Below the pieces are notes generated by a model, which was given only the letters and a program-made list of their open reading frames with translations, was not told the origin of the DNA and made no database searches. Positions 26,233-33,657 of a stretch of 64,000 nucleotides of DNA are shown piece after piece (within the stretch, counting starts at the first letter, position 1; every line of letters starts with the position of its first letter). The position numbers were made by a program, and so were the translations under genes. Source of the DNA: Clostridia bacterium (GTDB lineage: Bacteria > Bacillota > Clostridia > Oscillospirales > Acutalibacteraceae); assembly GCA_017407995.1 (NCBI GenBank), contig JAFQVM010000028.1, positions 17,696 through 81,695 on the forward strand, given 5' to 3'.

Positions 26233-27585
26233 TTGGCGTTGAAAAAAAATGACGAAATTGAACTGTATATAGATTCGGTCTCGCTTACAGGCAGCGGAAT
26301 AGGCCGTCACGACGGTATGGCGGTGTTTGTACCCGCTTGTGCAAAGGGCGACCGACTTTTGGTACACATAATAAAGGTAAAGAAAAGCTACGCCGTAGGC
26401 AAGGCTTTAAAAGTGTTGTCACTGTCTTCGGACAGGGTACAGAATAACTGTGCAGCTTTTCCGTCCTGCGGAGGCTGTGCATTCAGACACATGAGCTATG
26501 AAGCTGAGCTGCAGTTAAAATATGAGGCTGTTCGTGATGCTTTTAAGCGTATAGGCGGCATTAATATTGAACCCAAATCAATAATCGGTTCAAAAAATAT
26601 GACGGGTTACAGAAACAAAGCGCAGTATCCCGTAAGACGTGAGGGAAATGAGGTAAAAATCGGCTTTTACGCACAGCGTAGTCACAGGGTTATAGACAGC
26701 CGTGATTGCAGTTTGGCTCCCAAGGAGTTTGAGACGATACTCAACATCTTTGCCGATTGGATAGAAAAACACAATGTCTCCGTTTATGATGAAGTGTCCG
26801 GCAGAGGTCTGTTGCGACACATATATATAAGGAAAGCGTTTGAAACGGGAGAAATTATGGTTTGTCCTGTTTCGTCAGGCAAAAAGCTACCCAAGACGGA
26901 CGAGCTGATTGAAGAACTTTTAAAGGCGGTGCCTGCAATAACAAGCGTTGTGCTCAACGTAAACAGCGAGGACACCAACGTAGTGCTCGGCAAGGAGTGT
27001 ATAACGCTTTACGGCAAGGGATATATAACCGATATACTGTGCGGAGTAAAGGTGAGAATCTCACCGCTGTCTTTCTATCAAGTAAACCGTGCGCAGGCAC
27101 AGAGGCTCTATGAAAAAGCGGCTGAGTATGCTGCACCAAAGAAAGATACTCTGATGCTCGACCTCTACTGCGGAGCGGGTACGATAGGACTTTCAATGGC
27201 TGACAAAGTGGGCGAATTGATAGGTGTTGAAACTGTACCGCAGGCTGTTGAGGATGCAAAACTCAACGCAAAGGAGAACGGTATAACAAATGCAGAGTTT
27301 ATTTGTGCAGATGCAGGCGAAGCGGCACAGATGTTGCTACAACAAGGCAAAAAGCCCGATGTTATAATACTCGACCCGCCGAGAAAGGGCTGTTCAGCCG
27401 AAACAATCTCGGCTGCCGTCGGAATGAAGCCCGAACGGATAGTCTATGTTTCGTGCGACCCTGCAACTCTTGCACGTGACTGTGCGGAGTTTGAAAAATT
27501 AGGATACTTTGTGCGTGAGGTTACACCTGTGGATATGTTCCCGAGAACAGCGCATGTGGAGAGCGTAGCGTGGTTGTCTAAGTAA
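26233..27585 (+). CDS. 23S rRNA (uracil-5-)-methyltransferase, TRAM-containing RlmD family
   Basis: Makes 5-methyluridine in 23S rRNA. About 450 residues: N-terminal TRAM RNA-binding domain (IELYIDSVSLTGSGIGRHDG), a four-cysteine iron-sulfur motif (CAAFPSCGGCAFRHM, plus a later Cys), SAM site LMLDLYCGAGTIGLSMA, DPPRKG, and catalytic Cys in VSCDPATLARD. The start is TTG 26233-26235, six bases after GGAGTG, since the promoter -10 lies downstream of the longer reading's start. A TRAM-less paralogue follows two genes on; the two may divide the U747 and U1939 targets. Confidence 0.92.
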   Translation: MALKKNDEIELYIDSVSLTGSGIGRHDGMAVFVPACAKGDRLLVHIIKVKKSYAVGKALKVLSLSSDRVQNNCAAFPSCGGCAFRHMSYEAELQLKYEAVRDAFKRIGGINIEPKSIIGSKNMTGYRNKAQYPVRREGNEVKIGFYAQRSHRVIDSRDCSLAPKEFETILNIFADWIEKHNVSVYDEVSGRGLLRHIYIRKAFETGEIMVCPVSSGKKLPKTDELIEELLKAVPAITSVVLNVNSEDTNVVLGKECITLYGKGYITDILCGVKVRISPLSFYQVNRAQAQRLYEKAAEYAAPKKDTLMLDLYCGAGTIGLSMADKVGELIGVETVPQAVEDAKLNAKENGITNAEFICADAGEAAQMLLQQGKKPDVIILDPPRKGCSAETISAAVGMKPERIVYVSCDPATLARDCAEFEKLGYFVREVTPVDMFPRTAHVESVAWLSK

Positions 27586-27632
27586 TGTTAAGGATAGATT
27601 TTAATAAATTCAACCGAAAGAGGGATGTCAAA

Positions 27633-28127
27633 ATGAACAACGGAATGACCCGCAGAGAACGGGAGATAACAGATATTAGTGAGATAGAGAAAATTCTCAA
27701 CAAGGCTAAGATTGTACATATCGGGTTGGTTGACGGCGATGAGGCGTATGTAGTTCCGATGAACTACGGCCATAAGCTGGAGGACGGCAAGCTCACGCTG
27801 TATCTTCACGGTGCAAGAGCGGGTCGCAAGCTCGATTTAATGCGTGCCAATCCGAAAGTTTTCTTTGAAATGGAGTGCGACATTCAACCCTTTGAGGGCG
27901 AGGTTGCCTGCAAGTACGGAATGGCATATTCCTCTGTTATGGGCAGAGGTATTGCCCAAATCCTTGACGATGTTGAAGAGAAAAAAGAGGGCATGTCTGT
28001 GCTTATGAAAACGCAGACTGGCAAGGACTTCAGTTTTGATGATAAGCTGGTCGGAGTAGTCAGCGTTATAAAAATAGATGTGTTGGAGTATACGGCAAAG
28101 CACCGTCCGATGCCCGAAAGAAAATGA
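27633..28127 (+). CDS. Pyridoxamine-phosphate-oxidase-fold flavoprotein (Nim-like)
   Basis: A 164-residue protein of the split-barrel flavin-binding family related to nitroimidazole resistance (Nim) proteins. Landmarks: MTRREREITD, EIEKILNKAKIVHIGLVDGDEAYVVPMNYG, LYLHGARAGRKLDLMRANPKVFFE and a conserved-type histidine environment. The start is the ATG after GAGGG at 27633; the longer in-frame reading overlaps the upstream gene. A role in flavin-dependent redox or detoxification is likely, but resistance is not shown. It lies between two rRNA methyltransferase genes in one transcription unit. Confidence 0.82.
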   Translation: MNNGMTRREREITDISEIEKILNKAKIVHIGLVDGDEAYVVPMNYGHKLEDGKLTLYLHGARAGRKLDLMRANPKVFFEMECDIQPFEGEVACKYGMAYSSVMGRGIAQILDDVEEKKEGMSVLMKTQTGKDFSFDDKLVGVVSVIKIDVLEYTAKHRPMPERK

Positions 28128-28141
28128 AGTGAGGAAAGCAT

Positions 28142-29311
28142 ATGTCACACACCTCAAACTTAAAAACAAACCCCGATGCTTGTCCGCTTGCAAAAAAATG
28201 TGGCGGATGTCAGCTTCAGAATATGAACTATGACCGCCAGCTTAAGTGGAAGCAGGCTCGGTGTGAGATACTTCTCAAAAAATTCGGCAAAGTTGATAAG
28301 ATTATCGGCATGGAAAACCCGTACCACTACCGCAACAAGGTTCAGGCGGCTTTCGGCAGAACAAAGAGCGGAAAAATAATATCGGGCGTCTATCAGTCGG
28401 GCAGTCACAGAATCGTTATGGTTGACAGCTGTATGACAGAGGACAAAATTGCCGATGAGATTATTGTTGATATCCGCAATATGCTCCCTAAGTTTAAAAT
28501 CTGGACTTATGACGAGGACAAAGGTACGGGCTTTTTGCGTCACGTGCTTGTAAAAAGAGGTTTTTCAAGCGGCGAGGTTATGGTTGTGCTTGTGGGTGCG
28601 AGCGGTTTGTTTCCGATGAAAAAGAAGTTTACCGCCGCACTGCTTGAAAAACACCCTGAAATAACAACCATTGTTTTGAACATCAACCCCAAGGACACAA
28701 ATCTTGTTCTCGGCGAGAGAGAAGAAGTGCTCTATGGCAACGGATATATTGAAGACACTCTGTGCGGATGTGTTTTCAGAATATCTCCAAAGTCTTTTTA
28801 TCAGATAAACCCCATTCAGACTGAAAAGCTTTACGGCAAGGCGATGGAGTTAGCAGAGCTTGATGAGAACACGAGCGTCCTTGATGCATACTGCGGAATC
28901 GGAACAATCGGACTTGTTGCTGCAAAAACAGCGGGCAAGGTTATCGGTGTTGAACTTAATCCCGATGCCGTAAAGGATGCAATTTCCAACGCAAAGCGCA
29001 ATGATGCAAAAAACGCACGTTTCTACTGTGCGGATGCAGGCGATTTTATGCAGGAGTTTGCCGAAAACGGCGAACATTTTGATGTTGTTTTTATGGACCC
29101 GCCACGTTCTGGCAGCAGTAAAAAATTTATTGAATCGCTGGCAATAGCGGCTCCCGAAAGAGTGGTATATATATCTTGCAACCCCGAAACTTTGGCAAGA
29201 GACTTGCAGTTGATAACCAAAAAGGGATATAATGTCAAAAAAATATGTCCCGTGGATATGTTTCCGCATACGAATCATGTGGAGTGCGTGGTGCTGCTTC
29301 GTCGGGAATAG
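28142..29311 (+). CDS. 23S rRNA (uracil-5-)-methyltransferase, TRAM-less RlmD/RlmC family
   Basis: Second RNA m5U methyltransferase, 389 residues. It begins directly with the iron-sulfur motif (CPLAKKCGGCQLQNMNYDRQL), without a TRAM domain. SAM site VLDAYCGIGTIGLVAA, DPPRSGSS, catalytic Cys in ISCNPETLARD, and C-terminal HVECVVLL. TrmFO, present elsewhere in the window, should handle tRNA U54, so this protein probably acts on 23S rRNA. The last codons are nearly repeated 927 bases downstream (see repeats), which suggests this 3' end has served as an integration site. Confidence 0.92.
   Translation: MSHTSNLKTNPDACPLAKKCGGCQLQNMNYDRQLKWKQARCEILLKKFGKVDKIIGMENPYHYRNKVQAAFGRTKSGKIISGVYQSGSHRIVMVDSCMTEDKIADEIIVDIRNMLPKFKIWTYDEDKGTGFLRHVLVKRGFSSGEVMVVLVGASGLFPMKKKFTAALLEKHPEITTIVLNINPKDTNLVLGEREEVLYGNGYIEDTLCGCVFRISPKSFYQINPIQTEKLYGKAMELAELDENTSVLDAYCGIGTIGLVAAKTAGKVIGVELNPDAVKDAISNAKRNDAKNARFYCADAGDFMQEFAENGEHFDVVFMDPPRSGSSKKFIESLAIAAPERVVYISCNPETLARDLQLITKKGYNVKKICPVDMFPHTNHVECVVLLRRE
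29282..29299 (+). repeat. Left copy of rumA-end direct repeat
   Basis: GAGTGCGTGGTGCTGCTT, the codons for ECVVLL at the 3' end of the TRAM-less methyltransferase gene. It matches 30209-30226 at 17 of 18 bases. With that copy it brackets about 0.9 kb holding only the nucleotidyltransferase gene. Confidence 0.8.
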
Positions 29312-29353
29312 TTTTTGGCGATAGCAATAACAGGTAAAGGAGTGGATTAAAAG

Positions 29354-30145
29354 ATGAGCAAAATCTTCAATATAAGAGACCGGCAGGACGCATTTGACTA
29401 TATCCTGTCTGCTGCCATGGAGTGCAGCAAAATAGTCTCTCTGGTTCAGGTTGGCTCGGGAGCCGTAGGATACCGTGACGAACGTTCTGATTTGGATTAT
29501 GTTATTGCGCTGGATTCCGATGAATCTATGCTTGAAGTCATGGAGTATATGCGTCAAAAGATTAGTGCAAAATACGACCTCGCATATTTTGCACAGGAAG
29601 AAGCAAAACATCTTCAGGTTTTTCTGCTGTCCAATCTTTTGGAAATTGATATCGGATACGGCGGATATGAACATGCTGCGGCTTTGAAACCTGCGTTTAA
29701 AGTCCTTTATGACAAATCCGGTGTTGTTGAAGAAAAGATGGTCCAGTCCCGAGAATGGATGGACGATAAAATATTCGGGGATAAGCAGAAGAAAGATATA
29801 GAACTGACCTGTAATTCTGTTTGGGCACGCCTGATGCATGCTGCCGTTGCGATTCATCGAGGTAATTATTTCCGAGCAATTGGGGAGCTTGAATATGTCA
29901 GAAAGCTATACATCGATTTGCTGGGAGACCGTTACAGATTGGAAAGTGCTCTGAATTGCGAAATAGACAGATTGCCGGAGAAAGAAAAAGCAGCAATCAT
30001 GAGTACATTCGTAACCGAATACAGTTCAGGTGAGTTGTGGGATAGTCTTGTAAAACTTACAGATATGATTTACAAGGAAATGGAAGATTGTAATATTCCC
30101 GTTACACACGAAAAGCTGAATGCGTATTACGAAAATCTTAGATAA
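29354..30145 (+). CDS. Nucleotidyltransferase-fold protein (MNT type)
   Basis: A 263-residue protein. The nucleotidyltransferase signature is VGSGAVGYRDERSDLDYVIALD near residue 37-58: the GS...G turn followed by DxD metal ligands. A third acidic residue is in LLEIDIGYGG. The C-terminal half is helical and may bind the substrate, as in aminoglycoside adenylyltransferases and related proteins. Substrate unknown. A good ribosome site (TAAAGGAGTGG) precedes the ATG. It sits alone between the two rumA-end repeats, interrupting a run of unrelated co-directional genes, so acquisition as an islet is likely. Confidence 0.75.
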   Translation: MSKIFNIRDRQDAFDYILSAAMECSKIVSLVQVGSGAVGYRDERSDLDYVIALDSDESMLEVMEYMRQKISAKYDLAYFAQEEAKHLQVFLLSNLLEIDIGYGGYEHAAALKPAFKVLYDKSGVVEEKMVQSREWMDDKIFGDKQKKDIELTCNSVWARLMHAAVAIHRGNYFRAIGELEYVRKLYIDLLGDRYRLESALNCEIDRLPEKEKAAIMSTFVTEYSSGELWDSLVKLTDMIYKEMEDCNIPVTHEKLNAYYENLR

Positions 30146-30208
30146 TCACAAACTACAGATTGCAGATATGTTTGGTAAGTGACTCAGGAAGAGAAAACAT
30201 GTCGAATA

Positions 30209-30226
30209 GAGTGCGTGGTTCTGCTT
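30209..30226 (+). repeat. Right copy of rumA-end direct repeat (gene remnant)
   Basis: GAGTGCGTGGTTCTGCTT, 17 of 18 bases identical to 29282-29299. Reading on, it continues as codons resembling LLERCR and a TAA stop at 30239-30241, i.e. it looks like the displaced 3' end of an RlmD-family gene; a CATGTCGA just upstream fits codons HVE with a short interruption (ATAG). This is what an integration event at the gene end, or its imprecise decay, would leave. Confidence 0.7.
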
Positions 30227-30255
30227 GAGCGGTGCCGCTAAAAGGAGAGATATAC

Positions 30256-31491
30256 GTGAACAAAATCAAAGTCGGTGTATTAGGTGTTCAGCGTGGTGCA
30301 AGCATGGTGCGCTACTGTCTTGAGGCAGGCAACGCACAGGTTGTTGCAATCTGCGACAAATGGGCAGAGGGTCTTGAAAAGAAGAAAAAGGAGTTTAACG
30401 ATGACTCCATTACATATTACACAGATTTTGAGGATTTTATAAAGCACGATATGGATGCGGTTGTTCTTGCAAACTATGCCCATGAGCACGCACCCTTTGC
30501 AATAAGATGCTTAAAAGAGGGCAAGCATGTTTTGAGCGAGGTCTTGCCGTGCGCTAACATGAAAGAGGCCGTTGAGCTTATAGAAGCTGTTGAAGAGAGC
30601 GGAAAGGTTTATGCCTATGCTGAAAACTACTGTTTTATGTCGGCGCCCTATGAGATGAAGAAACTCTACCGTCAGGGAAAAATCGGTGAGTTTGAATACG
30701 GCGAGGGCGAGTATATTCACAACTGTGAATCGGGATGGGCAAATCTTACAGATGCTGACCCGAACCATTGGCGAAACAACATGCCATCGACTTTCTATTG
30801 CACTCATTCAATCGGCCCGATTGTTCATATTACAGGTCTGCGTCCGATAAAAGTTACGGGTTATGAGAGCGGTATGGTAACGAGAAGTCGTCGCATGGGC
30901 AGAAAAAGCGGACAGTTTGGTATAGAGATGATTGAATTTGAAAACGGCGGAATTTATAAGAGCGTTCACGGCGGTCTTTATAAAAACTCGGTGTGGTATT
31001 GCGTCTACGGCTCAAAGGGAAGAATGGAATCAGCCAGGGAGGATGCACAGGTCGGCGGCGTAGGTAAAATTTATGTCAATGCCGATGAATATGACGGTCA
31101 GTATGAGAGAGACATAATTGAATGCTATGACCCCGCACATGAGGTTTCTGAACAGAGTGCAGATTTCGGGCACGGCGGCTCCGATTATTATATTATGTAT
31201 AATTTTGTCGAAAAGCTTCGTGGCAGGGAAGATGCTGACATAATCGATGTCTATGAAGCTATGGATATGTTCCTTCCGGGACAGTTTGCTTACACCTCTA
31301 TTGTGGAGGGTGGTGTGCCTGTGGAGATACCGAATCTTCGCAGCAAAGAGGAGCGGGACCGCTACAGAAACGACACGACCTGCTGCTTTAAGGATAAAGC
31401 GGGGGATATGTATATACCTTCATATTCAAAGGGCGAGGTTGAATTTCCCGAGAGCGTTTATGAGGAACTGAAAAAGAAAATCGATAAATAG
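30256..31491 (+). CDS. Gfo/Idh/MocA family oxidoreductase
   Basis: NAD(P)-dependent sugar or polyol dehydrogenase-like protein, about 411 residues. Rossmann N-terminus KIKVGVLGVQRGASMVRYC and VVAICDKWAEG; VVLANYAHEHAPFAIRCLKEGKHVLSEVLP contains the conserved EKP-equivalent region, here SEVLP, with Leu where the catalytic-site Lys usually sits. That substitution makes the redox activity uncertain. The start is GTG 30256-30258 with AAAAGGAGAG upstream. A permease gene follows 15 bases later, suggesting joint use of one substrate. Confidence 0.85.
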   Translation: MNKIKVGVLGVQRGASMVRYCLEAGNAQVVAICDKWAEGLEKKKKEFNDDSITYYTDFEDFIKHDMDAVVLANYAHEHAPFAIRCLKEGKHVLSEVLPCANMKEAVELIEAVEESGKVYAYAENYCFMSAPYEMKKLYRQGKIGEFEYGEGEYIHNCESGWANLTDADPNHWRNNMPSTFYCTHSIGPIVHITGLRPIKVTGYESGMVTRSRRMGRKSGQFGIEMIEFENGGIYKSVHGGLYKNSVWYCVYGSKGRMESAREDAQVGGVGKIYVNADEYDGQYERDIIECYDPAHEVSEQSADFGHGGSDYYIMYNFVEKLRGREDADIIDVYEAMDMFLPGQFAYTSIVEGGVPVEIPNLRSKEERDRYRNDTTCCFKDKAGDMYIPSYSKGEVEFPESVYEELKKKIDK

Positions 31492-31506
31492 TAAAGAGGT
31501 AATATA

Positions 31507-32355
31507 ATGTACGGATTGCTTGTTGCGGCGGCACTTCTTTTTGCACTGCAATTTCTATTCAACCAGCAGTTTCGCCGTCTTAACGGCAGCGATGGGATTG
31601 ACTCAACGGTCACTTTTGCTACATACACAAACGGAATAAGCTTTGTTGTTATGCTTATACTCAACGGGTTTCGCTTGAGGATAACGTGGTTTTCTCTGTT
31701 GATAGCGGTACTTTATGCCGCTGTACTGCTCGGATATAACTATTCGGCTCTCAAGTCATTTGCTACGGCTAATCTGTCTGTGTTCTCAATTTTCGCCATG
31801 CTCGGCGGAATGATTCTTCCTTTTACATACGGAGTGGTGTTCTGCGATGAGGCTTTCACCCTGCCTAAGGCGATTTGTGTGCTGCTTATAGGTGTGGCAA
31901 CGGCTATGAGCTTTGAAAAGGGAAAGTCCAAGGGCAATAACCTGAAATACTATATTGCTGTATTTATATTCAACGGTATGGTTGGTGTGTTGTCGAAGAT
32001 ACACCAGTCAAATACGGAGTTGGCGGTTGACAGCAGAAGCTTTATGGCGACAATAAATGCAGTCGTATTTTTGCTGTGTCTGATTTTCCAGCTTGTAAAA
32101 AACAAAAAGATAGCTCTCGTTTCACTCAAAGAACTCGGAAGTCTGTCGGGTTGTGCGGTGTGCAACGGTGTGGGCAACCTGTTTTGTCTCATTGCACTGG
32201 CTTCACTTCCTGCATCTGTCCAGTTCCCGATAACCACGGGCGGAGTCATGGTGTTTTCAACACTGATAAGTTTGATAAAACGTGAAAAACCGTCTGTCAG
32301 AACGCTGATATCCACGGCTGTGGCCTTTGCTGCAACGGTTTTGATAATGTTTTAG
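31507..32355 (+). CDS. EamA-like (drug/metabolite transporter) membrane protein
   Basis: A 282-residue protein with about ten predicted membrane segments and internal two-fold character, as in the DMT/EamA superfamily. Hydrophobic runs begin right at the N-terminus (LLVAAALLFALQFLF) and end at the C-terminus (TAVAFAATVLIMF). Each half has the small-residue-rich helix typical of EamA (NLSVFSIFAMLGGMILPF; SVQFPITTGGVMVF). Direction and substrate are unknown; it is translationally close to the Gfo/Idh oxidoreductase gene. Confidence 0.8.
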   Translation: MYGLLVAAALLFALQFLFNQQFRRLNGSDGIDSTVTFATYTNGISFVVMLILNGFRLRITWFSLLIAVLYAAVLLGYNYSALKSFATANLSVFSIFAMLGGMILPFTYGVVFCDEAFTLPKAICVLLIGVATAMSFEKGKSKGNNLKYYIAVFIFNGMVGVLSKIHQSNTELAVDSRSFMATINAVVFLLCLIFQLVKNKKIALVSLKELGSLSGCAVCNGVGNLFCLIALASLPASVQFPITTGGVMVFSTLISLIKREKPSVRTLISTAVAFAATVLIMF

Positions 32356-32361
32356 GTCGGC

Positions 32362-32391
32362 TTGACTTTGCGTTTGAGTTAGTGATAAAAT
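32362..32391 (+). promoter_or_regulatory. Promoter of the multi-rubredoxin gene
   Basis: -35 TTGACT (32362-32367), 18-base spacer, -10 TAAAAT (32386-32391) with TG one base upstream. GGAGGG follows at about 32418 and GTG start at 32429. Confidence 0.65.
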
Positions 32392-32428
32392 AATGCAAAA
32401 TATAAAATAACAAAAACGGAGGGATTCG

Positions 32429-32917
32429 GTGAGCAAAGAGGGACTAAATCAAAACGGCTTGCGTGTGCGATGCACTGTGTGCGGATATATGGCGGACGTC
32501 TTGCCTAAAGAGAAATGCCCAAAATGCTCGGCTCCGGCTGCGCTTTTTGAAAGCGCACAGGGTCAGAAAAAACAGGATAAAAAAGATTGCTATGAGTGCT
32601 CAATCTGCGGATATATTTTTGAGGGCGATGAGCCGCCTGAGCGTTGTCCGCAATGTGGTGTCGGCGGCGACTTATTCGAAGAAAAGTGTGCGCCTGAGAC
32701 AAAAGATTGGGTCTGTACTGTATGCGGAGTGAGCTTCAAGGGCAGCAATGCACCTGAAAAATGTCCGAAGTGTTCAGCTCCGCAGGAGATGTTCAAACAA
32801 AAGCGTGACGAGAATATAAAGGTTCTCACCTGCTCGATTTGCGGTTATGAGGTGGAGGGCGATGAGCCGCCTGAGCGCTGTCCGCAATGTGGTGTCGGGG
32901 GTGACTTGTTTGAGTAA
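32429..32917 (+). CDS. Protein of four tandem rubredoxin-like domains
   Basis: A 162-residue protein made almost entirely of four metal-binding knuckle pairs: Cys15/18/30/33, Cys57/60/73/76, Cys96/99/112/115 and Cys135/138/151/154, each C-x2-C-G-Y/V then C-P-K/Q-C. This is the short rubredoxin-like (rubrerythrin C-terminal or RCKP-type) fold, which binds one iron or zinc. Domains 2 and 4 are almost identical in protein and DNA (60 bases, 32621-32680 and 32855-32914, about six differences), so the protein grew by duplication. Electron transfer or zinc-mediated scaffolding are both possible. GTG start. The next gene starts inside its last codons. Confidence 0.85.
   Translation: MSKEGLNQNGLRVRCTVCGYMADVLPKEKCPKCSAPAALFESAQGQKKQDKKDCYECSICGYIFEGDEPPERCPQCGVGGDLFEEKCAPETKDWVCTVCGVSFKGSNAPEKCPKCSAPQEMFKQKRDENIKVLTCSICGYEVEGDEPPERCPQCGVGGDLFE
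32621..32680 (+). repeat. Direct repeat copy 1 within the rubredoxin-like gene
   Basis: Sixty bases encoding EGDEPPERCPQCGVGGDLFE, repeated at 32855-32914 with about six base differences, most of them silent. Confidence 0.85.
32855..32914 (+). repeat. Direct repeat copy 2 within the rubredoxin-like gene
   Basis: Second copy of the 32621-32680 repeat. Its 3' part also carries the ribosome site (GGGGGTGA) and start codon region of the following gene. Confidence 0.85.
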
Positions 32918-33602
32918 AGGCAAAAAGAAACCATATGAGCTGAAAACAAAAAAGCTTGTATTAAAAGCACTTGGTGATGACGAGCTCAAGAGACGCCGAT
33001 ATGAACAGATGGATTTTCAGCGCCAAAGGGCATATGCGGATATGCTTGCGGGCTGTGAATCGGATGCAGAAAGCCGTCTGTGGTATACAGCTTGGGAAGT
33101 GACGCTCAGGGAAAACGGTGAGTATGTCGGCGACATATATTTTAAGGGCAAACCCGTAAACCGAGAGGCAGAGATAGCATATTTCCTGTCAGATAAGTTT
33201 AAGGACAGCGAAGAAGCTGCCAATGCGGTTGATGAGCTGACGGGATGGGGCTTTGCAAACAGCGATGACTTATACTTTGTTTCAATATGGGTTGATGCAC
33301 AAAGTGATGCCTTTGCTAAAACTCTTGATGACGGATACTTTTCCGTTGTTGAAGAGACTGAGACAATGCAGAAGTTTGAAATGGTGCGTACGGAAACGTC
33401 TTGGTTGGCGACAGGAATGTGCCTTGGTGCGGGTGTTGGTTTAGGTTTAGGACTGCTTTTTGACAACCTGGCACTTGGATTCGGTATAGGGTTCTCTGTG
33501 AGTGTAGCACTCGGACTGTTGGTTGATGCCGGCAACAGAAGAAAGCGTGAGAAGATTTTGCGTGAACACAGAGGCGAAAAATCCGAGGATGACGGAGATT
33601 AA
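32910..33602 (+). CDS. GNAT-like protein with C-terminal membrane segments
   Basis: About 230 residues. The N-terminal 150 residues resemble a GNAT acetyltransferase fold: TKKLVLKALGDDELKR..., WEVTLRENGEYVGDIYFKG, EIAYFLSDKFKDSEEAANAVDELTGWGF, and a later strand-helix pair. The usual acetyl-CoA loop (Q/RxxGxG/A) is not recognisable, so activity is doubtful. Residues about 185-215 are a glycine-rich hydrophobic region that could form two membrane helices. The likely start is TTG 32910, five bases after GGGGGTGA and overlapping the stop of the rubredoxin-like gene; GTG 32901 is the alternative. Coupled translation suggests a shared task. Confidence 0.68.
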   Translation: MSKGKKKPYELKTKKLVLKALGDDELKRRRYEQMDFQRQRAYADMLAGCESDAESRLWYTAWEVTLRENGEYVGDIYFKGKPVNREAEIAYFLSDKFKDSEEAANAVDELTGWGFANSDDLYFVSIWVDAQSDAFAKTLDDGYFSVVEETETMQKFEMVRTETSWLATGMCLGAGVGLGLGLLFDNLALGFGIGFSVSVALGLLVDAGNRRKREKILREHRGEKSEDDGD

Positions 33603-33613
33603 ATAATATAAAA

Positions 33614-33655
33614 ACAGGGCTGTATCGGTTTGATACAGCCCTGTTAATTTTTGGT
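33614..33655 (+). terminator. Terminator after the GNAT-like gene
   Basis: Perfect 14-bp stem AACAGGGCTGTATC (33614-33627) / GATACAGCCCTGTT (33633-33646), five-base loop, then AATTTTTGG. It separates convergent genes. Confidence 0.85.
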
Positions 33656-33657
33656 TG

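Noticed and set aside
28850-29857. 335-codon minus-strand frame across the methyltransferase and nucleotidyltransferase genes
   Set aside because: Opposite two well-supported genes; no family features; shadow frame.
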